Shown here: positions 40,046 through 49,269 of the stretch, in pieces
Numbering within the stretch: the stretch's first letter is position 1
Layout of the letters: every line of letters starts with the position of its first letter
Assembly (NCBI RefSeq): GCF_002742625.1
Contig: NZ_PEBF01000001.1
Location: forward strand, 62,001 to 126,000
DNA length: 64,000 bases
Source: Caulobacter sp. FWC2
GTDB lineage: Bacteria; Pseudomonadota; Alphaproteobacteria; Caulobacterales; Caulobacteraceae
Direction: 5' to 3'
The notes under the pieces: generated by a model
The model's input: only the letters and a program-made list of their open reading frames with translations
Databases searched by the model: none
Told to the model about the DNA's origin: nothing
Position numbers and translations under genes: made by a program

Positions 40046-40076
40046 TTGACACCTGTCCGCGACAGGCGCGTTGTAG
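40046..40076 (+). promoter_or_regulatory. Promoter directly before hpf, with internal inverted repeat
   Basis: A perfect TTGACA (40046-40051) is placed so that the expected transcript start falls at about 40081, the A of the hpf ATG. The -10 (TTGTAG, 40071-40076) is weak. Between them CCTGTC-CGC-GACAGG (40052-40066) forms a 6-base inverted repeat that could be an operator. Confidence 0.45.
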
Positions 40077-40080
40077 TCGG

Positions 40081-40713
40081 ATGCAAGTCCAAGTCTCCGG
40101 CAAGCATGTCGACGTTGGTGAGGCTCTGCGAGTGCGAGTCTCCGACGAAATCGCTCTGAGCATTGGTAAATACTTCGACCGAGGCGGTAACGCCGAAGTT
40201 GTGGTCAGCAAGGAAGGCTATGCTTTCCGTGTCGATTGCTCGGTAAAACTGGCGTCTGGCCAGCAGCTCATCAGTCATGGATCGGGGGGCGACGCGCACG
40301 CCGCGTTCGACGCCGCGCTATCCAAGATCGACACCCGCATCAGGCGGTACAAGCGGCGGCTGAAGAGCCACTCGCCGGCGGCGACGGCCAAGCAGGTCGA
40401 GAACGCCTCCATGTACGTCCTTCGGGCCCCTGAGGTCGACGAGGGCGAAGAGCACGACTGGGATGTGGAGGCTGACCACCCGACGGGCGCGCCCGCGGCG
40501 ATGGTCATCGCGGAAACCCAGGCCGCGGTGAAGACAATGACCGTTTCCATGGCTGTCATGGAACTGGACTTGACCGCATACCCGGCAATCGTGTTTAGGA
40601 ACGCCGCCCACGGCGGGTTGTCCGTGGTCTATCGGCGTCCAGACGGGAATATCGGCTGGATCGACCCCGAACGCACGAAGTCGCCGAACGGGCACGGGTC
40701 AACCGCGAGCTAA
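40081..40713 (+). CDS. hpf: Ribosome hibernation-promoting factor, long form
   Basis: A 210-residue protein. Residues about 1-100 form the S30AE domain (MQVQVSGKHVDVGEALRVRV and a basic RIRRYKRRLKSH end) that sits in the 30S decoding region. After an acidic linker, the C-terminal dimerisation domain (YPAIVFRNAAHGGLSVVYRRPDGNIGWIDP) makes this the long form that forms 100S dimers in stationary phase. No Shine-Dalgarno is seen before the ATG. It lies in the conserved rpoN-hpf-ptsN cluster. Confidence 0.95.
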   Translation: MQVQVSGKHVDVGEALRVRVSDEIALSIGKYFDRGGNAEVVVSKEGYAFRVDCSVKLASGQQLISHGSGGDAHAAFDAALSKIDTRIRRYKRRLKSHSPAATAKQVENASMYVLRAPEVDEGEEHDWDVEADHPTGAPAAMVIAETQAAVKTMTVSMAVMELDLTAYPAIVFRNAAHGGLSVVYRRPDGNIGWIDPERTKSPNGHGSTAS

Positions 40714-40730
40714 CCAGATCCTTCACGGTC

Positions 40731-40766
40731 TGGCGCCGTCGCGGCGAACCCGCGGCGACGGCGCCA
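40731..40766 (+). terminator. 12-bp hairpin between hpf and ptsN
   Basis: Perfect arms 40731-40742 and 40755-40766 (TGGCGCCGTCGC with its complement) enclose a 12-base loop 17 bases after the hpf stop. No T tract follows. It may attenuate or process the hpf-ptsN transcript. Confidence 0.55.
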
Positions 40767-40799
40767 AGGCGGTCGGTATCTAGCGAGCTTGTGACGTCC

Positions 40800-41264
40800 A
40801 TGACCATTGGCGATCTTCTCGACCCTGGGGCGGTGGCGTTGCGCGCCGGCGCGCCCGGCAAGCGCCAGGCGCTTTCCCTGGTCGCCGATGTCGCCGCTCG
40901 CGTGCTGGGTGTCGACGCTCACAAAACACTTGAAGGCTTGATGGACCGCGAAGCCGCTGGCTCGACCGGCGTCGGCGAAGGTGTGGCCATTCCGCATGCG
41001 CGCGTGGATGGCCTGGACCGCGTTCGCGCAGTCGTGGTGCGCCTGGACACTCCCGTGGCCTTCGACGCCCTGGACGACAAGCCTGTCGATCTCCTGGTGG
41101 CCCTGTTCGCCCCCCGCGACGCCAACGCCCAGCATCTGCGGGCCCTGGCCCGGGTGGCGCGGATGATGCGTCAGCCCGAAACCCGGGCGGCGTTGCGCCA
41201 AGCGCGCTCGGCCGACGCCATCCACGTGCTGCTGACACACGAAGCGACCAGCACGGCGGCGTGA
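40800..41264 (+). CDS. ptsN: PTS IIA-like nitrogen-regulatory protein PtsN
   Basis: A 154-residue EIIA-Ntr protein with the phospho-His in GVGEGVAIPHARVDG and the family end VLLTHE. It accepts phosphate from PTS-Ntr (PtsP, NPr) and in alphaproteobacteria signals nitrogen and carbon state to several partners. ATG 40800 is chosen; GTG 40791 adds three residues and is equally possible. It ends the rpoN-exoD-hpf-ptsN cluster and is followed at once by a GC-rich terminator stem. Confidence 0.93.
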   Translation: MTIGDLLDPGAVALRAGAPGKRQALSLVADVAARVLGVDAHKTLEGLMDREAAGSTGVGEGVAIPHARVDGLDRVRAVVVRLDTPVAFDALDDKPVDLLVALFAPRDANAQHLRALARVARMMRQPETRAALRQARSADAIHVLLTHEATSTAA

Positions 41265-41267
41265 TCC

Positions 41268-41288
41268 GGGGGCTCCGCCGGAGCCCCC
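41268..41288 (+). terminator. Terminator hairpin after ptsN
   Basis: GGGGGCTCC pairs perfectly with GGAGCCCCC around loop GCC, starting 3 bases after the ptsN stop, followed by TCTTCT. It lies between convergent ptsN and the DUF1150 gene and may serve both. Confidence 0.75.
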
Positions 41289-41310
41289 TCTTCTGGAAAT
41301 CGGTAAGAGT

Positions 41311-41580
41311 CTAGTGGACCGAGACCGGCGCCAGCTCGTGGGCGAGGGCGGCGGCGATCGCCGTGTCGCGATCGATCATCACCGCCAGGCGGGCGCCGTC
41401 GGCGCGGCACACGGCGTACAGGGTCTGGTCGGGCGCCAGATTGAAGTCCTCGACGCCTTCGGGGACGTCGGCGAGGATTTCGGCCGCCTTGATCGGCCGG
41501 ACATAGACGAGGTCAGGGGCGCCAAGGGCCGCGAACGCTTCGCTCGAGAAGAGCGGGTTGTGGTGGGTGTTAGGCGTCAT
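41311..41580 (-). CDS. DUF1150 family protein
   Basis: An 89-residue soluble protein with the DUF1150 pattern: LVYVRPIKAAEI, LYAVCRADGARLAVMIDRDTA and a terminal PVSVH. No biochemical role is known. ATG 41580 is set by a strong AAGGAGGT 7 bases upstream. It follows the small heat-shock gene on the same strand by 83 bases, a pairing common in alphaproteobacteria. This suggests a shared transcript and a heat-stress role (inference). Confidence 0.85.
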   Translation of the reverse strand: MTPNTHHNPLFSSEAFAALGAPDLVYVRPIKAAEILADVPEGVEDFNLAPDQTLYAVCRADGARLAVMIDRDTAIAAALAHELAPVSVH

Positions 41581-41663
41581 GGTGACCACCTCCTTGATTA
41601 GGGAACGCGCCTTTCTCCAGCCGGTTCAGAGCCAATGCTGGAGGGGCGTGTTGCGCGCGGCTT

Positions 41664-42092
41664 TCAGCCCGCGCTGCGAATAGGAATTTTCTTGACCAGG
41701 CGCTCGGGCTCGGGGCGCGCCAGATCGATGTGCAGCAGGCCGTGCTCCAGGGTCGCGGCGGTCACCTCCATGCCCTCGGCGAGGACGAAGGTGCGTACGA
41801 AGCCCCGTGCGGCGATCCCGCGGTGCAGGAAGGCGCGCTCGGCCTCGCCACGGCTGTCGGCGCTGTCGCGCTTGCCGGCGACGACCAGCTGGCCGCCCTC
41901 GACGGTCACCTGCAGCTGGTCGGGCGAGAAGCCCGCCACGGCCAGGGTAATGCGCACGCCGCCATTATCGGCCTGCTCGACATTGTAGGGCGGATAGCTT
42001 TCCGAGGCGGCCTTGGCGGCGCGCTCGATCAGGTCCCGGGTGTGCTCGAAGCCCAGCAGGAAGGGGCTGTCGAACATGATCATTCGGTTCAT
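41664..42092 (-). CDS. ibpA: Small heat-shock protein (Hsp20/IbpA type)
   Basis: A 142-residue alpha-crystallin-domain chaperone. The N-terminal arm has FDSPFLLGFEHTRDLIERA. The domain runs from YPPYNVEQADNGGVRITLAVAGF to GLLHIDLARP, and the C-terminal IPIRS carries the I-x-I anchor for oligomers. It holds unfolding proteins for refolding. ATG 42092 is chosen because GAGGA lies just upstream and the longer open frame looks non-coding. Upstream are a sigma-32-type promoter and a hairpin covering the ribosome site, so both transcription and translation appear heat-controlled. Confidence 0.94.
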   Translation of the reverse strand: MNRMIMFDSPFLLGFEHTRDLIERAAKAASESYPPYNVEQADNGGVRITLAVAGFSPDQLQVTVEGGQLVVAGKRDSADSRGEAERAFLHRGIAARGFVRTFVLAEGMEVTAATLEHGLLHIDLARPEPERLVKKIPIRSAG

Positions 42093-42095
42093 CGC

Positions 42096-42118
42096 GAAGT
42101 CCTCGCTCAAGCGACTTC
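42096..42118 (-). promoter_or_regulatory. Candidate RNA thermometer hairpin at the hsp20 ribosome site
   Basis: In the mRNA, GAAGTC pairs with GACTTC; after one bulged G, CTT pairs with GAG, closing a GAGC loop. The right arm contains the GAGGA ribosome site, four bases before the ATG. A short stem with a bulged G masking the site resembles the last hairpin of ROSE thermometers. Its melting behaviour is not established. Confidence 0.5.
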
Positions 42119-42169
42119 GTTCGCGGAGATAAGCCCGAGGACCGGCGCCGATCCCCACGACACGGCTTT

Positions 42170-42200
42170 AGATGTGGAGGCCGCGAGCGATCACTTCAAG
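42170..42200 (-). promoter_or_regulatory. Sigma-32 heat-shock promoter of hsp20
   Basis: On the minus strand CTTGAA (42200-42195) is followed after 17 bases by CCACATCT (42177-42170). This matches the sigma-32 consensus CTTGAA / CCCCATNT exactly at -35 and at six of seven defined -10 positions. The expected leader is about 70 bases. Confidence 0.75.
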
Positions 42201-42246
42201 AGGTCGGGGCGGGAGGGGCCGGCTGAACTCAGACCCAGAAATGGAC

Positions 42247-42274
42247 AAGGCCCGGACGTTTCCGTCCGGGCCTT
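42247..42274 (-). terminator. Terminator of tRNA-Ala(GGC)
   Basis: A perfect 12-bp stem (42247-42258 with 42263-42274) lies 2 bases beyond the CCA end of the tRNA. The following minus-strand sequence is only weakly T-rich. Confidence 0.7.
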
Positions 42275-42276
42275 GA

Positions 42277-42352
42277 TGGTGGAGCTAAGCGGAGTCGAAC
42301 CGCTGACCTCTTGAATGCCATTCAAGCGCTCTACCAGCTGAGCTATAGCCCC
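42277..42352 (-). tRNA. tRNA-Ala (anticodon GGC)
   Basis: A 76-base cloverleaf. The acceptor GGGGCTA pairs with TAGCTCC and includes the alanine G3-U70 pair. The anticodon stem CTTGA/TCAAG has loop ATGGCAT (anticodon GGC), the T loop is TTCGACT and CCA is encoded. It reads GCC and GCT. A terminator stem follows immediately. Confidence 0.97.
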
Positions 42353-42441
42353 AAATTTTTCTTCGAGAACCTCGCGGTAACTCTCGGAAATCCTTGGTCT
42401 CTTCGGCGTTTCGACTTGCGTCGCCCTCCGAAGAGGCGCGG

Positions 42442-42470
42442 AAACTAGTCCGGGATTTTTTTGGGATCAA
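42442..42470 (-). promoter_or_regulatory. Candidate promoter of tRNA-Ala(GGC)
   Basis: On the minus strand TTGATC (42470-42465) and TAGTTT (42447-42442) are separated by 17 bases. The implied leader to the mature tRNA is about 80 bases. The TTCTCGAA/TTCGAGAA hairpin at 42476-42496 lies just upstream. Confidence 0.4.
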
Positions 42471-42523
42471 GCCTCTTCTCGAACTTTTTTCGAGAAAAAT
42501 GTCGCACCCCTGAAAACCCCTGT

Positions 42524-42559
42524 GGATAGGCGGTTTCGCCTGTCGCGAACCGCCTATCC
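42524..42559 (-). terminator. Hairpin downstream of the FYDLN-acid gene
   Basis: GGATAGGCGGTT pairs perfectly with AACCGCCTATCC, extended by CGC/GCG past one bulge. It starts 24 bases beyond the stop of the minus-strand gene at 42584. A TTTT run appears a few bases further on the minus strand. Confidence 0.65.
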
Positions 42560-42583
42560 AAGCAGAGAGACTAACCCGATGGG

Positions 42584-43048
42584 TTAGTCGTCGGCGCCTT
42601 CGCCGGGAAGGCCTTCGATCTCGTCGTCGAGATTGTCGTCGTCGTCCTCGTCCTCCAGGAACGGAACGTCGTCGGCCTCGTCTTCGGCGAGATCCTCGTC
42701 CTCGGCGAAGTCGACGCCCAGGTCGTCACCGCCCGCGGGGGTGGCGCCGGGCTCGACGTCTTCGTCGTCGGTCTCGATGACGTCCGGCTCGACCTTGTCG
42801 ATTTCGGGCGTTTCATCGACCTCGTCCTCGAAGCCGTCCTCGTCCTTGGGAGCGGGGGCGGGCTTCTCGTCCTCGGCGTCATAGTCCGGGGTGATCGAGC
42901 GAGCACGGACGCGGCGCGACTTCAGCGCCTCTTCCGGGTCGAACGACTCGCCGCACTTGGGACACACGGCCGGACGACGGCCGAGATCGTAGAATTTGGA
43001 TTGGCAGTTGGGGCAAATTTGTTTTGCGCCCAATTCGGGATTGGCCAA
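42584..43048 (-). CDS. TIGR02300-type FYDLN-acid zinc protein
   Basis: A 154-residue protein from TTG 43048 (AAAGGG 8 bases upstream, start LANPELGAKQ); an ATG at 43096 would add 16 residues but has a poor ribosome site. The N-terminal 50 residues carry a four-Cys zinc motif (CPNC, CPKC) around the family tag FYDLG. The remaining 100 residues are extremely acidic (long D/E runs) with almost no basic residues. The family is common in alphaproteobacteria and its function is unknown. It diverges from aroA. Confidence 0.85.
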   Translation of the reverse strand: MANPELGAKQICPNCQSKFYDLGRRPAVCPKCGESFDPEEALKSRRVRARSITPDYDAEDEKPAPAPKDEDGFEDEVDETPEIDKVEPDVIETDDEDVEPGATPAGGDDLGVDFAEDEDLAEDEADDVPFLEDEDDDDNLDDEIEGLPGEGADD

Positions 43049-43165
43049 GTGGCGACCCTTTGATCCGGATGGGAAAAGCGGCCGGTCACTTGCCATGACG
43101 AGAGCCCGCTGTCAAAAGCAATCCCCTTCGCGAAAACCACCAAGTACCAAGGAGCCGGTCTCGGC

Positions 43166-44497
43166 ATGTCGTCGGCTGGATTGAAGAGCGCGCCCGCAGG
43201 CGCTCTGCGAGGGATCGTGCGGGCCCCGGGTGACAAGTCCATTTCGCACCGATCGATGATCCTGGGCGCGCTGGCGTCGGGCACCACGACGGTCGAGGGA
43301 CTGCTGGAAGGCGACGATGTTCTCGCCACCGCCCGCGCCATGCGGGCCTTCGGCGCGCGCGTCGAGCAGGAGGGCGTCGGCCGCTGGCGCATCGAGGGCA
43401 AGGGCGGCTTCGAGGAGCCGGCCGACGTCATCGACTGCGGCAACGCCGGCACCGGCGTGCGGTTGATCATGGGCGCGGCGGCGGGTTTCGCCCTTTGCGC
43501 CACCTTCACTGGCGACAGCTCGCTGCGTAGCCGCCCGATGAGCCGGGTCCTGGATCCCCTGGCCCGCATGGGCGCGACCTGGATGGGACGCGACCGGGGC
43601 CGCCTGCCGCTGACGCTCAAGGGCGGCAATCTGCGCGGCCTGAACTACACTCTGCCGATGGCTTCGGCCCAGGTGAAGTCGGCTGTGCTGCTGGCTGGCC
43701 TGCACGCCGAGGGCGGCGTCGAGGTGATCGAACCTGAAGCCACCCGCGACCATACCGAGCGTATGCTGCGCGCCTTCGGGGCCGAGGTGATCGTCGAGGA
43801 CCGGGTCGTCGGCGAGAAGACCATCCGCCATATCCGCCTGCCGGAAGGCCAGAAGCTGACCGGCGCGCATGTCGCCGTTCCGGGCGACCCCTCGTCGGCG
43901 GCCTTCCCGCTGGTGGCCGGCCTGCTGGTTCCAGGCTCGGAAGTGACCGTCGAGGGCGTGATGCTCAACGACCTGCGCACCGGTCTCTTCACAACCTTGC
44001 AGGAAATGGGCGCCGATCTTGTGATCTCGAACCAGCGCGTGGCCAGCGGCGAGGATGTCGGCGACATCACCGCCCGCTACTCCAAGCTCAAGGGCGTGGT
44101 CGTCCCGCCCGAGCGCGCGCCGTCGATGATCGACGAATATCCGATCCTGGCGATCGCCGCCGCCTTCGCCGAAGGCGAGACGGTGATGCGCGGCGTGGGC
44201 GAGATGCGCGTCAAGGAAAGCGATCGCATCGCGCTGACCGCCAACGGCCTGAAGGCCTGCGGCGTCCAGGTGGCGGAGGAGCCGGAGGGGTTCATCGTCA
44301 CGGGGACGGGCCAACCGCCGAAGGGTGGCGCGACCGTGGTTACTCACGGCGACCACCGGATCGCCATGAGCCACCTGATCCTCGGCATGGCCGCCCAGGA
44401 GGGCGTCGCGGTCGACGAGCCCGGCATGATCGCCACCAGCTTCCCGGGCTTCGCCGACCTGATGCGTGGCCTCGGCGCGACGCTGACGGAAGCTTAG
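43166..44497 (+). CDS. aroA: 3-phosphoshikimate 1-carboxyvinyltransferase (EPSP synthase)
   Basis: A 443-residue enzyme of the shikimate pathway that joins phosphoenolpyruvate to shikimate-3-phosphate. It shows PGDKSISHR near the start, the NAGTGVRL motif, [17 protein letters not shown] and RVKESDRI (catalytic Arg/Lys/Glu region). Its LIMGAAAGF loop, with Ala after the Gly where class I enzymes differ, resembles class II enzymes, which tolerate glyphosate; this is inferred from motif shape only. It heads aroA-cmk-rpsA, with cmk starting 4 bases after its stop. Confidence 0.97.
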   Translation: MSSAGLKSAPAGALRGIVRAPGDKSISHRSMILGALASGTTTVEGLLEGDDVLATARAMRAFGARVEQEGVGRWRIEGKGGFEEPADVIDCGNAGTGVRLIMGAAAGFALCATFTGDSSLRSRPMSRVLDPLARMGATWMGRDRGRLPLTLKGGNLRGLNYTLPMASAQVKSAVLLAGLHAEGGVEVIEPEATRDHTERMLRAFGAEVIVEDRVVGEKTIRHIRLPEGQKLTGAHVAVPGDPSSAAFPLVAGLLVPGSEVTVEGVMLNDLRTGLFTTLQEMGADLVISNQRVASGEDVGDITARYSKLKGVVVPPERAPSMIDEYPILAIAAAFAEGETVMRGVGEMRVKESDRIALTANGLKACGVQVAEEPEGFIVTGTGQPPKGGATVVTHGDHRIAMSHLILGMAAQEGVAVDEPGMIATSFPGFADLMRGLGATLTEA

Positions 44498-44501
44498 GGC
44501 C

Positions 44502-45134
44502 GTGGGTTTCATCATCGCCGTCGACGGGCCGGCCGCCTCGGGCAAGGGCACGATCGCCGCGCGCCTGGCGGCCGCCTACGGCCTGCCCATGCTCGACACC
44601 GGCCTGCTGTACCGCGCCGTCGGCGTCCGGATCCTGGCCTCCGGCGGCGATCTCGACGATCCGGTCTCGGCCGAGGCCTGCGCCCGGGGCCTGGAGCTCT
44701 CCGAACTGGAGAAGCCGGAGGTGCGCACCCGCGCCGCCGGCGAGGCCGCCAGCCGCTGCGCGGTGCATCCCGGCGTGCGCTCGGCCCTGTTCGACCTGCA
44801 GCGCGCCTTCGCGACGCAAGACGCCGGCGCGGTGATCGACGGCCGCGACATCGGCACGGTGATCGCCCCCGAGGCGCCCGCCAAGCTCTATGTGACCGCC
44901 AGCCCGGAAGTCCGCGCCGACCGGCGCTGGAAACAGCTGGTCGGCCAGGGCGAAAGCGTCACCTTCGACGAGGTCCTGGCGGATATCCGCAAGCGCGACG
45001 AACGCGACGGCGGCCGCAAGGACGCGCCGATGACGCAAGCCGTGGACGCCGTCTTGCTCGATACGTCGGAAATGACTATAGAGCAGGCCTTCGATGCGGC
45101 CCGCCGTATCGTCGAGGACGCGCGCGCCCGCTAG
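44502..45134 (+). CDS. cmk: Cytidylate kinase
   Basis: A 210-residue nucleoside monophosphate kinase that phosphorylates CMP and dCMP. It shows the P-loop AVDGPAASGKGTIA, MLDTGLLYRAVG, DGRDIGTVIAPEAPAKLYVTASPEVRA and the LID with RKRDERDGGR. The start is GTG 44502, with AGGG shortly upstream and only 4 bases after aroA, implying coupling. The aroA-cmk-rpsA order is widely conserved. Confidence 0.97.
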   Translation: MGFIIAVDGPAASGKGTIAARLAAAYGLPMLDTGLLYRAVGVRILASGGDLDDPVSAEACARGLELSELEKPEVRTRAAGEAASRCAVHPGVRSALFDLQRAFATQDAGAVIDGRDIGTVIAPEAPAKLYVTASPEVRADRRWKQLVGQGESVTFDEVLADIRKRDERDGGRKDAPMTQAVDAVLLDTSEMTIEQAFDAARRIVEDARAR

Positions 45135-45227
45135 AGCCCTGCTCTACCAGGCAAATCCACCGCCGACCTCGCCGCGATAGAGAGAACATCGCGGGATCCG
45201 CAGACAACCCACTTCATCCGGAATCCC

Positions 45228-45253
45228 GAGAACCGCTTTCTCCAGCGGCGCTC
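45228..45253 (+). promoter_or_regulatory. Leader hairpin of rpsA
   Basis: CCGCT pairs with AGCGG around TTCTCC, with a further GAG/CTC pair outside a 2-base internal loop. It lies in the 159-base leader before rpsA, which has no clear Shine-Dalgarno. S1 is known to repress its own translation in enterobacteria; the same role here is inferred. Confidence 0.35.
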
Positions 45254-45293
45254 ATCACAGGGCTTCCCCCAACCTACGAGACTAAACATCAGC

Positions 45294-47003
<1,710 letters not shown>

Positions 47004-47031
47004 TCTTCTTCCCCTCGTGGGATGAGACCGG

Positions 47032-47061
47032 CGGCGGCGGGAGCAATCCCGCCGCCGTTTT
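47032..47061 (+). terminator. Intrinsic terminator of rpsA
   Basis: An 11-bp perfect GC-rich stem (47032-47042 with 47047-47057) with a GCAA tetraloop is followed by TTTTCTTTT, 28 bases after the rpsA stop. Confidence 0.93.
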
Positions 47062-47117
47062 CTTTTGTGTAAAAGCCTGCCACAGATGCCTCAGGTTGAG
47101 TGCTTCGGGGGTGTGGC

Positions 47118-49094
47118 GTGCTTCAGCGTTGGGCGGCGATGGCCGCGGTTTCTGTCCTGGCCCCCCTTGGCGCGGGATGGGCAAGCGCGGCGCGCGCAGA
47201 CGACAAGCCCGCCTATGGTCCGCCGGCCGCGTGGGTGCAGGTGGCCGAGGTCCCAGCTTCGCCCGGCGACGCCCAGGCGCCGGCCATCCAGGCGGTGCTG
47301 GACGACAACCAGGCCCTGCTCGGCAAGGACGGTCTCTACAGCTACAACCGCCGCATCGTTCGGATCACCAAGCCCGAGGGGCTTTCATCGGGTTCGCGCA
47401 CGATCACCTGGCAGCCCGACCGCGATAAGGTCACCCTGCATGGCCTGGCGATCATCCGCGACGGACAGCGCATCGACCTGCTGAAGAACGGCGAGGACGT
47501 GCTGGTTCTGCGCCGCGAGAAGGACCTGGAGCGGGCCATGCTGGACGGTCGGATGACCGCCACGATCCAGATCAAGGACCTGCGGGTCGGCGACTTGGTC
47601 GACTGGTCGGCCAGCGTCGAGCGTCGCGACCCGATCCTGGGCCCCCGCGTCAGCGCCTTCGAGCGTATGGGCTGGCCCGGCGCGGCCGGCCGCTATCGCG
47701 TGCGCATGCTCTGGGCCGATGGAACGCCGCTGGTCTGGAAGACCACGGCGGGTTTCCCTGATCCGAAGATCGGCAAGGCGGGCGACCTGAACGAGCTGTT
47801 GGTCGATCAGACGAGCGCGCTCGCGCCCAAGCCGCCAGCTGCCGCGCCCTACCGTTTCCAGCGGGTCGGCGAGCTGCAGGCCACCACCTATCGTGGCTGG
47901 AGCGACGTCGTCGCGCCGATGGCGCCGCTTTACGCCGCGGCCATGACGCTGAAGCCGGACTCGCCGCTGAAGGCCGAGATCGCCGCTATCGCCGCCGCCA
48001 GTCCCGACCCCAAGGTCCGCGCCTTCAAGGCGCTTCAGCTGGTCGAGGACAAGACCCGCTACCTGCTGCTGGCCATGGGCGACGGCGGCTACAAGCCGGC
48101 CAGCGCCGACGAGACCTGGGCGCGCCGGTTCGGCGACTGCAAGGGCAAGACCGCCCTGCTGCTCGCCATACTGAAAGGCCTGAACATTCAGGCCGAGCCG
48201 GTCGTGGTCCTGGCCAGTCCGGCCGCCGACGGCATGGATCAGCGCGTGCCCTCGGCCAGTCAGTTCAACCACGTGCTGGTCCGCGCCACCATCGACGGCA
48301 AGGCCTACTGGCTGGACGGCACGCGCTCCGGCGACCGCGGCGGCTTGCAGACCCTGGCCGCGCCGCCGTTCCTGTGGGGCCTGCCGATCAAGGCGTCGGG
48401 CGCGGCCCTTGAGCCGATCGTCCAGTCGTCTCCGACCCGGCCCGAACTGGACGTGACCATCCGCTTCGACGCCTCGGCCGGGCTCGACAAACCGGCCAAG
48501 TCGACGGTCGTGATGACGATGCGCGGCGACGCGGCGCGGTCCATGGCCCGGGCGATCGAGAGCGCCCCGCGCGCCGACATCGAGCGCGGCTTCCGCCAGA
48601 GCTTTTCGTCGACGAACAGCTGGATGAAGATCGCCACCTTCGACTGGGCGGTGGCCGACGACGGCGCGGTCAGCCTGACCATCGCCGGCGACGCCGACAT
48701 GGAGTGGCGGCTGAACGACGATGTCGGTCTGATGGAGTGGCGCCTGCCGGTGTCCGGCGCGGGCAAGGCCGCGCAGTTCCCGCGCCGCGAGCCGGGTCCC
48801 AATGCCGACGCCCCGTTCGCCACGCCGTTCCCGGCGTTCAAGAAGGCCCTGGTCGAGGTGACGCTGCCCGGCGGCGGGACGGGCTTCACCGTCAAGGGGC
48901 CGGTCTACAACGGCAAGGTCGCCAATACCGACGTGGTCCGCGTGTCGGAGATGCAGGGCGGCAAGGCCCATTTCTTCGAGTCCGACCAGAGCCTGGGCCG
49001 CGAACTGCCCTTCGATCAGGCCGAGGAGGCCAACAGGGCGCGCCGCCGGCTGGCCGAGCAGGCCCTGATCATCCGCGCGCCGAAGGGTTCATGA
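47118..49094 (+). CDS. Secreted DUF3857 / transglutaminase-like protein
   Basis: About 658 residues. A signal peptide (hydrophobic AAMAAVSVLAPLGAGWA, then ARA before Asp-Asp) leads to a DUF3857 beta domain (about 60-250) and a transglutaminase-like domain. The latter has RFGDCKGKTALLLAIL (Cys), FNHVLV (His) and YWLDGT (Asp) forming the expected triad, and is followed by a C-terminal beta-rich part. The start is uncertain: GTG 47118 has GGGGG upstream, GTG 47100 is the alternative. Such proteins are periplasmic or surface-exposed; the substrate is unknown. Confidence 0.85.
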   Translation: MLQRWAAMAAVSVLAPLGAGWASAARADDKPAYGPPAAWVQVAEVPASPGDAQAPAIQAVLDDNQALLGKDGLYSYNRRIVRITKPEGLSSGSRTITWQPDRDKVTLHGLAIIRDGQRIDLLKNGEDVLVLRREKDLERAMLDGRMTATIQIKDLRVGDLVDWSASVERRDPILGPRVSAFERMGWPGAAGRYRVRMLWADGTPLVWKTTAGFPDPKIGKAGDLNELLVDQTSALAPKPPAAAPYRFQRVGELQATTYRGWSDVVAPMAPLYAAAMTLKPDSPLKAEIAAIAAASPDPKVRAFKALQLVEDKTRYLLLAMGDGGYKPASADETWARRFGDCKGKTALLLAILKGLNIQAEPVVVLASPAADGMDQRVPSASQFNHVLVRATIDGKAYWLDGTRSGDRGGLQTLAAPPFLWGLPIKASGAALEPIVQSSPTRPELDVTIRFDASAGLDKPAKSTVVMTMRGDAARSMARAIESAPRADIERGFRQSFSSTNSWMKIATFDWAVADDGAVSLTIAGDADMEWRLNDDVGLMEWRLPVSGAGKAAQFPRREPGPNADAPFATPFPAFKKALVEVTLPGGGTGFTVKGPVYNGKVANTDVVRVSEMQGGKAHFFESDQSLGRELPFDQAEEANRARRRLAEQALIIRAPKGS

Positions 49095-49112
49095 GCCCGC
49101 TTCATGGCGGGC
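49095..49112 (+). terminator. Short hairpin directly after the DUF3857 gene
   Basis: GCCCGC pairs with GCGGGC around TTCATG, beginning on the base after the stop codon. A second, larger imperfect stem lies at about 49120-49143. Neither has a T tract. Confidence 0.45.
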
Positions 49113-49160
49113 GGCGGACGCCGAAGCCGCTCGCGCTTTCGGCTGCGACCCGCTTGGCCA

Positions 49161-49206
49161 TTAACCGAACCTCGTTCGAGAATCTCACGCAACCCCTTGA
49201 AGACTC
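49161..49206. promoter_or_regulatory. CtrA-like half site and two CcrM methylation sites before ihfB
   Basis: TTAACC (49161-49166) resembles a CtrA half site. GAATC (49180-49184) and GACTC (49202-49206) are CcrM GANTC sites 22 bases apart, in the ihfB upstream region. Such clustering is a mark of cell-cycle-controlled Caulobacter promoters; control here is inferred. Confidence 0.4.
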
Positions 49207-49269
49207 AGCCATCGTTGGGCAAAGGTCCGCTCGCGCCTTTCTCCTCCCAAGGGCGTTCCGGGGATATCG

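Noticed and set aside
42476..42496. TTCTCGAA/TTCGAGAA hairpin with a T-rich loop as a terminator or small RNA
   Set aside because: The stem is short and A/T-rich, it is just upstream of the putative tRNA promoter, and there is no evidence of a separate transcript.
43166..44497. Glyphosate-resistance trait from the class II-like aroA motifs
   Set aside because: Motif shape alone cannot establish tolerance; noted only as a resemblance in the aroA entry.
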